Shown here: positions 20,010 through 31,616 of the stretch, in pieces
Numbering within the stretch: the stretch's first letter is position 1
Layout: each line of letters starts with the position of its first letter
DNA from: Betaproteobacteria bacterium
Lineage (GTDB): Bacteria > Pseudomonadota > Gammaproteobacteria > Burkholderiales > Burkholderiaceae_C
Direction: 5' to 3'
Assembly: GCA_947453725.1 (NCBI GenBank)
Contig: CANGHH010000012.1
Span: 85,273 to 149,272, forward strand
Length of the DNA stretch: 64,000 bases
Position numbers and translations under genes: made by a program
The notes under the pieces: generated by a model
What the model was told of the DNA's origin: nothing
The model's input: the letters and a program-made list of their open reading frames with translations, nothing else
Database searches by the model: none

Positions 20010-20714
20010 ATGGCCCTGCGCACTTTCCAGATCTACCGCTACGACCCCGACACCGACGAGAAGCCGCGCATGCAGACGCTGCAGGTCGAGCTCGACGGCC
20101 ACGAACGCATGCTGCTCGACGCGCTGAACAAGCTGAAGGCTGTCGATCCGACGCTGAGCTTCCGGCGCAGCTGCCGCGAAGGCGTCTGTGGTTCGGACGC
20201 GATGAACATCAACGGCAAGAACGGTCTGGCCTGCCTGACCAACATGCTGACGCTGCCGGGCACCATCGTGCTGAAGCCGCTGCCCGGGCTGCCGGTGATC
20301 CGCGACCTGATCGTCGACATGACGCTGTTCTTCAAGCAGTACCACTCGATCAAGCCCTACCTGGTCAACGAGACCCAGCCACCCGAGAAGGAGCGTCTGC
20401 AGTCGCCCGAAGAGCGCGACGAGCTGAACGGCCTCTACGAATGCATCCTCTGCGCCTCGTGTTCGACCAGCTGCCCCAGCTTCTGGTGGAACCCCGACAA
20501 GTTCGTCGGACCGGCCGGTTTGCTGCAGGCCTACCGCTTCATCGCCGACAGCCGTGACCACGACACTGCCGGCCGCCTGGACAACCTGGAAGACCCCTAC
20601 CGGCTCTTCCGCTGCCACACGATCATGAATTGCGTCGATGTCTGCCCCAAGGGATTGAACCCGACCAAGGCCATCGGCAAGATCAAGGAGCTGATGGTCC
20701 GCCGGGCCATCTGA
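20010..20714 (+). CDS. sdhB: Succinate dehydrogenase iron-sulfur subunit
   Basis: A 234-residue electron-transfer subunit. The ferredoxin domain has SCREGVCGSDAMNINGKNG and ACLT for the 2Fe-2S cluster; the C-terminal domain has CILCASCSTSCPS and CHTIMNCVDVCPKGLNP for the 4Fe-4S and 3Fe-4S clusters. An AAGAGG ribosome site precedes the ATG. It lies 13 bp after sdhA. Confidence 0.98.
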   Translation: MALRTFQIYRYDPDTDEKPRMQTLQVELDGHERMLLDALNKLKAVDPTLSFRRSCREGVCGSDAMNINGKNGLACLTNMLTLPGTIVLKPLPGLPVIRDLIVDMTLFFKQYHSIKPYLVNETQPPEKERLQSPEERDELNGLYECILCASCSTSCPSFWWNPDKFVGPAGLLQAYRFIADSRDHDTAGRLDNLEDPYRLFRCHTIMNCVDVCPKGLNPTKAIGKIKELMVRRAI

Positions 20715-20719
20715 TCCTG

Positions 20720-21028
20720 ATGATGGAAGCGCTGCGGGCTGATGCGGAACTCACCCGGTTGGGTGAGCGTGAACTGAGCAAGCTGCGGTGGCGCTGCCGC
20801 CGCGGCCTGCTTGAAAACGACCTCTTCATCCAGCGCTTCTTCCAGCAGCACGAAGAGACGATCACAACCAGGCAGGCCGCAGGGATCACCACCCTGATGG
20901 ACCTGGCCGACAACGACCTGCTGGACCTGTTGCTCCGCCGCAAGGAGCCCCAGGGCGAGGTCAATACCGCCGAGGTGCGGGACGTGCTGGCACAGATGCG
21001 CCGGCCGTTTCTCACCCTACCGAACTGA
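20720..21028 (+). CDS. sdhE: FAD assembly factor SdhE
   Basis: A 102-residue helical protein of the YgfY/SdhE family that promotes covalent attachment of FAD to SdhA. The conserved surface motif is [10 protein letters not shown] near residue 25, followed by the helices up to [17 protein letters not shown]. It starts 5 bp after the sdhB stop; ATGATG offers two adjacent starts. Its place between sdhB and gltA is common in betaproteobacteria and fits its role exactly. Confidence 0.94.
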   Translation: MMEALRADAELTRLGERELSKLRWRCRRGLLENDLFIQRFFQQHEETITTRQAAGITTLMDLADNDLLDLLLRRKEPQGEVNTAEVRDVLAQMRRPFLTLPN

Positions 21029-21044
21029 AGAAAGGTTAGCCGCG

Positions 21045-22355
21045 ATGAATCCCTCCGACGTGAAAGCCACCCTGTCGTTCTCGGACGGCAGCCCGAGCAT
21101 GGATCTGCCGCTGTACAAGGGCAGCATCGGCCCGGATGTCATCGACATCCGCAAGCTGTACGCCCAGACCGGCAAGTTCACCTACGACCCGGGCTTCCTG
21201 AGCACGGCCTCGTGCAACAGCTCCATCACCTACATCGACGGTGACAAGGGCGAACTGCTGTACCGCGGCTACCCCATCGAACAGCTGGCGCAGAACTGCG
21301 ACTTCCTGGAAACCTGTTACCTGCTGTTGAAGGGCGACTTGCCCAACCCGACGCAGAAGACCGATTTCACGAAGCTCGTCACCAACCACACGATGGTGAA
21401 CGAGCAGATGCAGTTCTTCCTGCGCGGTTTCCGCCGCGACGCCCACCCGATGGCCGTGATGACCGGCCTGGTCGGCGCGCTGTCGGCCTTCTATCACGAC
21501 AGCACCGATATCCATAATCCGCAGCACCGGGAGATCTCGGCCATCCGCCTGATCGCCAAGATGCCCACGCTGGTCGCCATGGCCTACAAGTACGGCATCG
21601 GTCAGCCCTTCGTCTACCCGAAGAACGACCTGTCGTATTCGGCGAACTTCATGCGCATGATGTTCGCCACGCCCTGCGAAGAGTACGTGCCCAACGAAGT
21701 GCTGGTGCGCGCCATCGACCGCATCTTCATCCTGCATGCCGACCATGAACAGAACGCCAGCACGTCCACCGTGCGGCTGTGCGGCAGCTCGGGTACCAAC
21801 CCCTTCGCGGCCATCGCAGCGGGCGTGGCCTGCCTGTGGGGCCCCGCGCACGGTGGCGCCAACGAGGCCGCGCTGAATATGCTGAAGGACATCCAGCGCA
21901 ACGGCGGCGTCGAGAAGATCGGCGAGTTCATCAAGCAGGTGAAGGACAAGAACTCCAGCGTCAAGCTGATGGGCTTCGGCCACCGGGTCTACAAGAACCA
22001 TGACCCGCGTGCCACGCTGATGCGCGAGACCTGCCACGAGGTGCTGCAGGCCACCGGCCTGCACGACGACCCGCTGTTCAAGCTGGCCATGGCGCTGGAA
22101 AAGATCGCGCTGGAAGACGACTACTTCATCAGCCGCAAGCTGTACCCGAACGTCGACTTCTATTCCGGCATCGTGCAGAGCGCGCTGGGCATCCCGGTCA
22201 GCCTGTTCACGGCCATCTTCGCGCTGGCCCGCACGGTCGGCTGGATCGCCCAGCTCAACGAGATGATCGGCGACCCCGAGTACAAGATCGGCCGCCCGCG
22301 CCAGCTCTTCGTCGGTGCGCCGCGCCGCGACGTCCAGCCCATCGCCACCCGCTGA
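21045..22355 (+). CDS. gltA: Citrate synthase
   Basis: A 436-residue type II, hexameric-type citrate synthase, making citrate from oxaloacetate and acetyl-CoA. The active-site motifs are [32 protein letters not shown] and [15 protein letters not shown], and the catalytic Asp lies in the C-terminal region before [13 protein letters not shown]. An AAAGG ribosome site precedes the ATG. It is last in the sdh transcript and is followed by a strong terminator. Confidence 0.98.
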   Translation: MNPSDVKATLSFSDGSPSMDLPLYKGSIGPDVIDIRKLYAQTGKFTYDPGFLSTASCNSSITYIDGDKGELLYRGYPIEQLAQNCDFLETCYLLLKGDLPNPTQKTDFTKLVTNHTMVNEQMQFFLRGFRRDAHPMAVMTGLVGALSAFYHDSTDIHNPQHREISAIRLIAKMPTLVAMAYKYGIGQPFVYPKNDLSYSANFMRMMFATPCEEYVPNEVLVRAIDRIFILHADHEQNASTSTVRLCGSSGTNPFAAIAAGVACLWGPAHGGANEAALNMLKDIQRNGGVEKIGEFIKQVKDKNSSVKLMGFGHRVYKNHDPRATLMRETCHEVLQATGLHDDPLFKLAMALEKIALEDDYFISRKLYPNVDFYSGIVQSALGIPVSLFTAIFALARTVGWIAQLNEMIGDPEYKIGRPRQLFVGAPRRDVQPIATR

Positions 22356-22369
22356 GCTGAAGCAGGCAG

Positions 22370-22399
22370 AAAAAAAGGCCACCGCAAGGTGGCCTTTTT
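22370..22399. terminator. Bidirectional Rho-independent terminator (gltA/bamC)
   Basis: A 7-bp G/C-rich stem (GGCCACC at 22377-22383 and GGTGGCC at 22388-22394) with a GCAA tetraloop is flanked by seven A residues on the left and five T residues on the right. It can end gltA transcripts on the plus strand and bamC transcripts on the minus strand. Confidence 0.92.
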
Positions 22400-22437
22400 G
22401 TTGCGCAGCGCTGCGAGCGCCAGCGAGCTCGGGGGCT

Positions 22438-23622
22438 CTACTTCAAGCCTTGCGCCAGCAGGCCGACGATGCGCTTGGCGTTGTCGCCGGTGTCGGGCGC
22501 GCCGGTGGCGGTCTGCACCGACAGGTTGGTCTTCTCGCCCGCGCTCTTCACGACCACGCGGTAGCGAACGGCGGCGGCCGGGTTGCTGCCGTCGCCGAAG
22601 AGCTTGGACCACCAGCTCGGCTCTTCCTTGTCGGCGTACTTGGGATCGATGTAGCGAACGTAGTAGACGCCGGCGGCGCGGTCGCGGTCTTCGACCGTGA
22701 AACCGCCGCGGTCCAGCGCCAGGCCGACGCGGCGCCAGGCGCGGTCGAAGGGCTCCTCGATGACCAGCGACGTGGCCTGCGGCGTTTCGGCGATGCGGGT
22801 CTTGGCAGCGGCTGCAGCCGATGCTGCCGACACGGCAGGGGCTGCTGCGGCCACCGCCACCACCGGCTGGCCCTTGCTGCCCAGCGCCAGCATCAGGCTG
22901 CTCAGCAGTTCGGCTTCCAGTTGCGGGTCGTTGGGGCGCGCGCGCCAGACGGTGGATTCCTTGCGCTCGGTGGTGTAGACCTCTTCCATGCCGCGGTGCG
23001 TGATGTAGATCTCGCTGCCGCTGGGCGTGCGCTCGACGCGGGTGCGGTACAGGTCGCGTTCGCCGCTGTCGAACAGGTTGTTGAAGAGTTGGCCCAGCGC
23101 GCCGCGGATGCGGTCGGTCGGTTGCTTGGCCTTGTTCTCGGCCCAGTCGGTTTCCATCACGCCGGTCTGCGCGTTCTCGGTCGCCACCTTCTGGCCCCGC
23201 TGCTCCCAGAAAGCCTTCAGCAAGGGCCAGACCTGCTCGGGCGTCTGTGGCGTGACCAGCCAGCGCTGCTGGCCATCGCGCGCGATGCGCATGCCGTCGA
23301 GGCTCGACAAGGCCACAGCGCCGGGCACGGCGGCGGCCGACGCGCTGGCGGCCGTCTCGACGGGGGCCGCCGCCGTCGGCTGGCGGGCGCCCGAGGCGCT
23401 GATCACGCCGCCTTGCGGCTGGTAGCGGGCGTCGCGCGCCAGTTGCGTCAGGTCGGGCGGCACGTCCAGCGGCTGCGTCTTGGTGGCCGTGTTGCGGTAG
23501 TCGACCTTGTCGCCGCCAAAAAAGCCTTCGATCGTCGAGCAGCCACTCAGGGTGGCGACCAGCGTCGTCGTCAGCAGGGTCGCCGCGAGTCGGGCGGGGG
23601 GTGCGGCAGGAAGAGGATTCAC
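22438..23622 (-). CDS. bamC: Outer membrane assembly lipoprotein BamC (NlpB)
   Basis: A 394-residue lipoprotein of the BAM complex. The N-terminal signal ends in the lipobox LSGC (Cys28). Then come a short unstructured segment VDYRNTATKTQPLDVPPDLT, which is the BamD-binding lasso in the family, and two helix-grip domains (about residues 120-220 and 270-390, joined by an Ala-rich linker). The start is a GTG with GGAG 9 nt upstream; no in-frame ATG exists near it. It lies 86 bp downstream of dapA, the usual proteobacterial order. Confidence 0.9.
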   Translation of the reverse strand: MNPLPAAPPARLAATLLTTTLVATLSGCSTIEGFFGGDKVDYRNTATKTQPLDVPPDLTQLARDARYQPQGGVISASGARQPTAAAPVETAASASAAAVPGAVALSSLDGMRIARDGQQRWLVTPQTPEQVWPLLKAFWEQRGQKVATENAQTGVMETDWAENKAKQPTDRIRGALGQLFNNLFDSGERDLYRTRVERTPSGSEIYITHRGMEEVYTTERKESTVWRARPNDPQLEAELLSSLMLALGSKGQPVVAVAAAAPAVSAASAAAAAKTRIAETPQATSLVIEEPFDRAWRRVGLALDRGGFTVEDRDRAAGVYYVRYIDPKYADKEEPSWWSKLFGDGSNPAAAVRYRVVVKSAGEKTNLSVQTATGAPDTGDNAKRIVGLLAQGLK

Positions 23623-23708
23623 GTTCAGGGTCTCCGCGTCGGCCGCTGTGGGCGGGGACGACTGGTGCAGGCTGGTGTAGGGATGGCGGGTCGGGCCACG
23701 GGATTCGG

Positions 23709-24593
23709 TCAAGTCGCCAGACCGGCGTCGCGCAGGGCTTGCGCCACTTGCACCTGACCGGCAGCGGTCAGTGGCGTGATGGGCAGGCGCAAGGCCGGTC
23801 CGCACAGACCGAGCTGCGCCATCGCCCATTTGGTGGGCGACGGACTGGGTTCGCAGAACAGTTGCCTGTGCAGCGGCAGCAGGCGCAGGTGCAGCGCGGC
23901 CGCCTTGCGGGCGTCACCGGCGATGGCCGCCTTGCACAGTTCGGCCATCAACCGCGGTGCCACATTGGCCGTCACGCTGACGTTGCCGTGGCCGCCGAGC
24001 AGCATCAGGGCCACCGCAGTGCCGTCGTCGCCCGAGTAGATGCCGAAGCCCTCGGGCGCCAGCTTGATCAGCTGGCAGGCGCGTTCGATGTTGCCGCTGG
24101 CTTCCTTGACGCCGACGATGCCCGGCAACATGGCCAGGCGCAGCGTGGTCTCGGGCTGCATGTCGGCCACCGTGCGGCCGGGCACGTTGTACAGCACCAG
24201 CGGCAGGTCGACCGCCTCGGCGACGGCCTTGAAGTGCTGGTAGATGCCTTCCTGCGAAGGCCGGTTGTAGTAGGGCACGACGGACAGGTGGCAGTCAGCG
24301 CCGACCTGCTGCGCATAGCGCGTCAGCTCGATCGCTTCGGCCGTCGAATTGGACCCGGTGCCGGCCATCACGGGCACGCGCTTGGCGGTGTGCTCGACGG
24401 CGACACGGATGATCTCGCAGTTTTCCTCGGTCGACACCGTGGGCGATTCGCCGGTCGTGCCGACCACGCCGATGCAGTCGGTGCCTTCGGCGATGTGCCA
24501 GTCGATCAGGCGGCGCAGGGCGGCGTAGTCGACGCTGCCGTCGTCCTGCATCGGGGTGACGAGCGCAACGATGCTGCCAACGATGGGTTTCAT
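23709..24593 (-). CDS. dapA: 4-hydroxy-tetrahydrodipicolinate synthase
   Basis: A 294-residue TIM-barrel aldolase, the first enzyme of the diaminopimelate/lysine branch. It condenses pyruvate and aspartate semialdehyde. [13 protein letters not shown] carries the Thr pair, YNVPGRT the catalytic Tyr135 and GVKEASGN the Schiff-base Lys163. Length is normal. No Shine-Dalgarno sequence is obvious before the ATG. A TAAAAT hexamer about 70 bp upstream may be its own promoter inside the end of the methyltransferase gene. Confidence 0.97.
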   Translation of the reverse strand: MKPIVGSIVALVTPMQDDGSVDYAALRRLIDWHIAEGTDCIGVVGTTGESPTVSTEENCEIIRVAVEHTAKRVPVMAGTGSNSTAEAIELTRYAQQVGADCHLSVVPYYNRPSQEGIYQHFKAVAEAVDLPLVLYNVPGRTVADMQPETTLRLAMLPGIVGVKEASGNIERACQLIKLAPEGFGIYSGDDGTAVALMLLGGHGNVSVTANVAPRLMAELCKAAIAGDARKAAALHLRLLPLHRQLFCEPSPSPTKWAMAQLGLCGPALRLPITPLTAAGQVQVAQALRDAGLAT

Positions 24594-24665
24594 AGGAATG
24601 GTGCTTGCCGACAGGCGCGCGGTGCGCGGGAGCGATGGGGGCCGCTGGGGCCGGACGAAATCAGC

Positions 24666-24671
24666 ATTTTA
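24666..24671 (-). promoter_or_regulatory. Putative -10 element for dapA
   Basis: Read on the minus strand this is TAAAAT, five of six consensus bases, 72 bp upstream of the dapA ATG and overlapping the stop codon of the methyltransferase gene. No -35 match is visible. Confidence 0.35.
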
Positions 24672-25250
24672 GCGGGCCGGCACTGCGGCGGCGGCCGCCG
24701 CGCTCAGCGGGTAGTCCGAGGCGTCCGTGTCGCCGTGTGACGGGCGCACCGCGGCGATCCGCTGCACGCAACGCGCGGGCTCGGCTTCCAGCCCATCCTC
24801 GTAGGCGACCACGCGCAGGTTGGTGCAGACGCGCAGCAGTTCGCCGGGCTGCAGCAGGAAGTCGGGCCGCGACGGTTTGCCGAAGCGGTGGTTGCCCAGC
24901 GCGAAGGTTTCATAGATCAGCACGCCGCCCGGCGCCAGCGCGTCCAACAGGGCCGGCCACAGCGGACGCCACAGGTAGTTCGTGACGACGACGGCGTCGA
25001 AGACGCGGCCGGGCAGCGGCCAGGGCGCGCCTTCGAGGTCGGCCGGCAGGGCCTCGACCCCGGCGGGCAGGCGCTGCAGTGCGTCGGCGTCGCGGTCCAC
25101 GCCCGTCACCTTGAAGCCCTGCTCGGCCAGCCACAGTGCGTTTCGGCCGCCGCCGCAGGCGAGGTCGAGGACCCGGCCGCCCGGTGCGATCAGCGCCTCA
25201 AAGCGCTGCACCCAGGCCGAGGGTCGACCCGATCCGTGATTCAGAAACAT
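24669..25250 (-). CDS. Class I SAM-dependent methyltransferase
   Basis: A 193-residue Rossmann-fold methyltransferase. Motif I is GGRVLDLACGGGRNALWLAE near residue 30, followed by VTGVDRDADAL (motif II acid), and FDAVVVTNYLWRPLWPAL with APGGVLIYETFA near 110. This TehB-like small group is usually annotated without substrate. The ATG at 25250 (MFLNHGSGRP) is typical of the group; the longer frame would run over the upstream small gene. It overlaps the 41-residue membrane protein gene by 10 bp, so it is in an operon with it and the MFS transporter. Confidence 0.87.
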   Translation of the reverse strand: MFLNHGSGRPSAWVQRFEALIAPGGRVLDLACGGGRNALWLAEQGFKVTGVDRDADALQRLPAGVEALPADLEGAPWPLPGRVFDAVVVTNYLWRPLWPALLDALAPGGVLIYETFALGNHRFGKPSRPDFLLQPGELLRVCTNLRVVAYEDGLEAEPARCVQRIAAVRPSHGDTDASDYPLSAAAAAAVPAR

Positions 25251-25366
25251 GACCAAACCCGGTTGGCCAGATCGACCACCATGTCCGGCCGCAGGTAGGC
25301 CTGGGACACGGCAGCCAGCGCCGCCGCGGTGGCGGCCCAAACCAGCAGGCGCTGCGGCCTGCTCAT
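25241..25366 (-). CDS. 41-residue single-helix membrane protein
   Basis: A tiny protein beginning MSRPQRLLVWAATAAALA with a basic start, one hydrophobic helix (about residues 7-25), then YLRPDMVVDLANRVWSCF. The start overlaps the MFS stop by 4 bp (ATGA) and the end overlaps the methyltransferase start by 10 bp; such tight packing on both sides argues that it is translated. The YLRPD and LANRxWxCF ends look conserved in type. I do not know a function; a membrane anchor or regulator of a neighbour is possible. Confidence 0.65.
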   Translation of the reverse strand: MSRPQRLLVWAATAAALAAVSQAYLRPDMVVDLANRVWSCF

Positions 25367-26601
25367 GCCGGTTGCGCCGCCGGCCGGGCGATGGCGGTCT
25401 CGCGCACCGGCAGGTTCATCAGGACCGCGAAGACGCTCAGCGCGATGCAGATCCACCAGACCACGTCATAGCTGCCCGTGGCGTCGTAGAGCTTGCCACC
25501 GAGCCAGACGCCGAGGAAGGAGCCGACCTGGTGACTGAAGAAGACGAAGCCGCCCAGCATCGACATGTACTGCACGCCGAAGACCTGCGCCACGATGGCG
25601 TTGGTCGGCGGCACGGTCGACAGCCACAGGAAGCCCATGGCGGCGGCGAAGATGTAGACGCTCAGCGGACTGACCGGCAGGCTGATGAAGGTCAGGATGA
25701 CCACGCCGCGCAGCCCGTAGATGGCGGCCAGGATGTAGCGCTTGGGCATGCGCTGGCCCAGCGTGCCAGCCACATAGGTCCCGAAGATGTTGAACAGCCC
25801 CACCAGCATCAGCGCGATGGTGGCCACCTCCGGGCCCAGGCCCTTGTCCTTCAGGAAGCTGGGCAGGTGCACCCCGATGAACACGACCTGGAAGCCGCAG
25901 ACGAAATATCCGGCCATCAGAAGCCTGAAACTGGGGTAGTTCATGGCCTCGCGGATGGCGGCCGAGACGCCCTGCTTCACGCCGCTGCTGGCCGCAGCCG
26001 GCGGTTCTCTCAGGCCGCGCGCCAGCGGCAGGATGGCCAACGCTGCGGTGGCCAGGATGAGCAGGGCGGTCTGCCAGCCGGCGGTGCTGATCAGCCATCG
26101 TTCCACGGGGATCATCAGGAACTGGCCGAAGCTGCCAGCGGCGGCTGCGACGCCCATGGCCCACGAGCGCTTGGCGGGGTCGATCTGCCGCGCGATGACG
26201 CCGTAGACGACGGCGTAGGTGGTGCCCGATTGCGCCAGCCCCAGCACGAAGCCGGCGCCGAGCATGAAGCCGAACCCGCTGGTGGCCTGGCTCATCGCCA
26301 CCAGGCCGACGGCGTACAGCAGCGCGCCGATCAGCAGCACCCGGAAAGCGCCAAAACGGTCGGCCAGCATGCCGGCGAGGGGCCCTGCAAGGCCCCAGGA
26401 CAGGTTCTGAACCGCCATCGCGAACGAAAAGGTCTCGCGCGTCCAGCCGCGGTCGGTGATGACCGGCTGCAGCCACAGGCCGAAGCCGTGGCGGATGCCC
26501 ATGCTGAGCGTGACGATCAAGGCGCCGCAGACCAGCACCTGCTGCAGCGACAGGCGGGCCGGTGATGCGGCGGGTGCGGGCGGCGTGGAAGCGGCTGTCA
26601 T
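25363..26601 (-). CDS. MFS transporter, monocarboxylate/OFA-like
   Basis: A 412-residue protein with about 12 membrane helices in two halves separated by a basic loop (LREPPAAASSGVKQG near residue 195). GIRHGFGLWLQPV near residue 40, GLAGPLAGMLADRFGAFRVL (the MFS loop 2-3 motif) and GLAQSGTTYAVVYGVIA fit the oxalate/formate and monocarboxylate porter branch. The substrate is probably an organic anion but is not determined. It heads a three-gene operon with the 41-residue protein and the methyltransferase. Confidence 0.88.
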   Translation of the reverse strand: MTAASTPPAPAASPARLSLQQVLVCGALIVTLSMGIRHGFGLWLQPVITDRGWTRETFSFAMAVQNLSWGLAGPLAGMLADRFGAFRVLLIGALLYAVGLVAMSQATSGFGFMLGAGFVLGLAQSGTTYAVVYGVIARQIDPAKRSWAMGVAAAAGSFGQFLMIPVERWLISTAGWQTALLILATAALAILPLARGLREPPAAASSGVKQGVSAAIREAMNYPSFRLLMAGYFVCGFQVVFIGVHLPSFLKDKGLGPEVATIALMLVGLFNIFGTYVAGTLGQRMPKRYILAAIYGLRGVVILTFISLPVSPLSVYIFAAAMGFLWLSTVPPTNAIVAQVFGVQYMSMLGGFVFFSHQVGSFLGVWLGGKLYDATGSYDVVWWICIALSVFAVLMNLPVRETAIARPAAQPA

Positions 26602-26724
26602 TCGGGGATTGTCCCGGAAAACGCCGCAGGTTCACGCCAACCGGGTGGCTGCAGTGGGCCGGGGCACAGGGGCACGCGATGAAGGCGCTGGGCCGTGGCC
26701 GCCGGGCGCGCTGGGGGCGACTCC

Positions 26725-26730
26725 TAGAAT
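26725..26730 (+). promoter_or_regulatory. Putative -10 element of a leaderless parE transcript
   Basis: TAGAAT (five of six consensus bases) ends exactly 7 nt before the parE ATG, with no Shine-Dalgarno sequence between. The transcript would start at or next to the A of ATG. Confidence 0.5.
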
Positions 26731-26737
26731 CTGCCGC

Positions 26738-28726
26738 ATGCCCTCCATCAAGCAAAACAGCCATTACGGCGAAGCCTCGATCCGCGTTCTCAAGGGCCTG
26801 GAGCCCGTCAAGCAGCGGCCGGGCATGTACACCCGCACCGACAACCCGCTGCACATCGTGCAGGAGGTCATCGACAACGCGGCCGACGAGGCGCTGGCCG
26901 GCTACGGCAGGAAGGTGGCCGTCACGCTGCACGCCGACGGCTCGGTCAGCGTCGATGACGACGGCCGCGGCATCCCCTTCGGCCTGCACCCGGAAGAGCA
27001 GGTGCCGGTGCTGGAGATCGTCTTCACGCGGCTGCACGCCGGCGGCAAGTTCGACAAGGGCGCCGGCGGCGCCTACAGCTTCAGCGGTGGCCTGCACGGC
27101 GTCGGTGTCAGCGTGACCAACGCGCTCGCCAAGCGCCTGCACGTCACCGTCTGGCGCGAAGGCCAGGTGGCCACGCTGGCCTTCAGCGGGGGCGACGTCA
27201 TCGAGCCGCTGCAACTGCGCAGGGCCAACCACGGCGAGCGCAAGCACGGCACCAGCGTGCGCGTCTGGCCCGACGCCAAATACTTCGAAAGCGCCGAGTT
27301 GCCGCGCACCGAGTTGATGCACCTGCTGCGCAGCAAGGCCGTGTTGATGCCCGGTGTGATCGTCGCCTACACCGTGGAGAAGCCCGGCGACAAGCCGCCC
27401 GAGACGGTCACCTGGCAGTACGAGAGAGGCCTGCGCGACTACCTGATGCAAAGCCTGCCGGCTGACCCGCTGATCCCCTTGTTCGAGGGTGAGCAGTTCG
27501 CCACGGCCGGCGAGACCGAGAACTTCGCCGAAGGCGAGGGCGCCAGCTGGTGCGTGGCCTTCACCGACGAAGGCGGCCTGCTGCGCGAGAGCTACGTCAA
27601 CCTGATCCCGACGGTGGCCGGCGGGACCCACGAATCGGGCCTGAAGGACGGCCTTTTCGTCGCCATCAAGGGCTTCATCGACCTGCACGCGCTGCTGCCC
27701 AAGGGCGTCAAGCTGATGCCCGACGACGTCTTTTCGCGGGCCAGCTTCGTGCTGTCGGCCAAGGTGCTGGACCCGCAGTTCCAGGGCCAGATCAAGGAAA
27801 GGCTGAACAGCCGCGACGCGCTGCGCCTGGTGTCGGGTTACGTCCGCCCGGCGCTCGAGTTGTGGCTGAATCAGCATGTCGACCTGGGCAAGAAGCTGGC
27901 CGACCTGGTCATCCGCCAGGCCCAGACGCGGCAGCGTGCGAGCCAGAAGGTCGAGAAGCGCAAGGGCGGCGGCGTGGCCGTGCTGCCCGGCAAGCTGACC
28001 GATTGCGAGAGCCGCGACCTGAACCTCAACGAGGTCTTCCTGGTCGAAGGTGACAGCGCCGGCGGCAGCGCCAAGATGGGCCGCAACAAGGAAACGCAGG
28101 CCGTGCTGCCGTTGCGCGGCAAGGTGCTGAACACCTGGGAAGTCGACCGCGACCGGCTGTTTGCGAACACCGAGATCCACGACATCGCGGTGGCCGTCGG
28201 CGTCGACCCGCATGGCGCCAGCGACAGCGTCGATTTCAGCGGCCTGCGCTACGGCAAGGTCTGCATCCTGAGCGACGCCGACGTTGACGGTTCGCACATC
28301 CAGGTGCTGCTGCTGACGCTGTTCTTCCGCCACTTCCCGCAGCTGGTGCAGCGCGGCCATGTGCACATCGCGCGGCCGCCGCTGTACCGCATCGACGCCC
28401 CGGCACGCGGCAAGCGCCCGGCGGCCAAGCTCTACGCGCTGGACGAGGGCGAGCGCGAAGCCACGCTGGACAAGCTGCGCAAGGAAGGCGCGCGCGAAGG
28501 CAGCTGGGCCATCAGCCGCTTCAAGGGCCTGGGCGAGATGAACGCCGACCAGCTGTGGGAGACCACGCTGAACCCCGAGACGCGGCGCCTGCTGCCGGTG
28601 AACTGGGACGGCCGCGGCTTCGACGCCACCGGTGTCGCCTTGAGCAAGCTGATGGGCAAGGGCGAGGCCCAGGCGCGGCGCGACCTGATGGAACTGCATG
28701 GCGACGAGGTCGAAGTCGATGTCTGA
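26738..28726 (+). CDS. parE: DNA topoisomerase IV subunit B
   Basis: A 662-residue type IIA topoisomerase ATPase subunit. The GHKL site is seen in QEVIDNAADEALAGYG, VDDDGRGIPFG, and SFSGGLHGVGVSVTNAL; the transducer domain follows; the TOPRIM domain has FLVEGDSAGGSAKMGRNKE (catalytic Glu) and LSDADVDGSHI (metal Asp residues). The C-terminus RFKGLGEMNADQLWETTLNP is typical. With ParC it decatenates daughter chromosomes. The upstream frame is open further but the ATG at 26738 gives the standard N-terminus and follows a -10-like hexamer. Confidence 0.98.
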   Translation: MPSIKQNSHYGEASIRVLKGLEPVKQRPGMYTRTDNPLHIVQEVIDNAADEALAGYGRKVAVTLHADGSVSVDDDGRGIPFGLHPEEQVPVLEIVFTRLHAGGKFDKGAGGAYSFSGGLHGVGVSVTNALAKRLHVTVWREGQVATLAFSGGDVIEPLQLRRANHGERKHGTSVRVWPDAKYFESAELPRTELMHLLRSKAVLMPGVIVAYTVEKPGDKPPETVTWQYERGLRDYLMQSLPADPLIPLFEGEQFATAGETENFAEGEGASWCVAFTDEGGLLRESYVNLIPTVAGGTHESGLKDGLFVAIKGFIDLHALLPKGVKLMPDDVFSRASFVLSAKVLDPQFQGQIKERLNSRDALRLVSGYVRPALELWLNQHVDLGKKLADLVIRQAQTRQRASQKVEKRKGGGVAVLPGKLTDCESRDLNLNEVFLVEGDSAGGSAKMGRNKETQAVLPLRGKVLNTWEVDRDRLFANTEIHDIAVAVGVDPHGASDSVDFSGLRYGKVCILSDADVDGSHIQVLLLTLFFRHFPQLVQRGHVHIARPPLYRIDAPARGKRPAAKLYALDEGEREATLDKLRKEGAREGSWAISRFKGLGEMNADQLWETTLNPETRRLLPVNWDGRGFDATGVALSKLMGKGEAQARRDLMELHGDEVEVDV

Positions 28727-28800
28727 AGTCGCTGCCGGGGCTTGACCGACAATCCGCCGCCGCGCGGGTGCCGCGTGTCCAGATCCACCCTTGAAGCCGC

Positions 28801-31122
<2,322 letters not shown>

Positions 31123-31130
31123 CCGGGGGC

Positions 31131-31616
31131 TCAGAGGCGACGACTGCGCATCCAGCACTGCGCGGCCATCAGCAGCGCCAGCAGCGCGAACAGCGCCAGG
31201 CTGTAGAACTCGTAGGAAATGCCGTACAGCTTGACGGCGGCGTCGGCGCAGCTGGCGTAGGCCGCGAAGACCTCGGGCCAGCGTTCCGACAAGCCGCTGC
31301 CCTGCACGATGTGGTCGGCCAGCGTCTGCTGGCACGAGATGCTGGCGGCGGCCACGAAGTGCTGCCACAGCGCCGCGCTCATGCCGCAGACCGCCAGCAG
31401 CAAGGCCAGCCCGGCCACCGCCTTGCGCACCATCGCGACGCGGATCAGCCAGCCCGGCAGCGCGGTCAGCGAAATGGCCACGAAGATGGCCCGCTGCAGC
31501 ACGCACCAGGGGCAGGGCTGCATGTCCAGGCGGTGTTGCGTGAACAGCGCCGCGCCGACGGCCGCCAGCGGCAGCACGACGGCCACCGCGTAGGGCCAGG
31601 CGGCCGGGCGGCTCAT
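31131..31616 (-). CDS. dsbB: Disulfide bond formation protein B
   Basis: A 161-residue inner-membrane quinone reductase that reoxidises DsbA. Four membrane helices are visible. The first Cys pair is in QPCPWCVLQRA (Cys35 and Cys38). The second periplasmic pair is Cys95 (ISCQQTL) and Cys123 (ASCADA). The gene starts 4 bp inside the end of ridA, so the two are co-translated. DsbA itself is not in the window. Confidence 0.95.
   Translation of the reverse strand: MSRPAAWPYAVAVVLPLAAVGAALFTQHRLDMQPCPWCVLQRAIFVAISLTALPGWLIRVAMVRKAVAGLALLLAVCGMSAALWQHFVAAASISCQQTLADHIVQGSGLSERWPEVFAAYASCADAAVKLYGISYEFYSLALFALLALLMAAQCWMRSRRL

Noticed and set aside
25466..28699. A 1077-codon open frame on the minus strand
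   Set aside because: It runs antisense to parE and out of frame through the MFS gene, both certain. Composition is that of a GC shadow.
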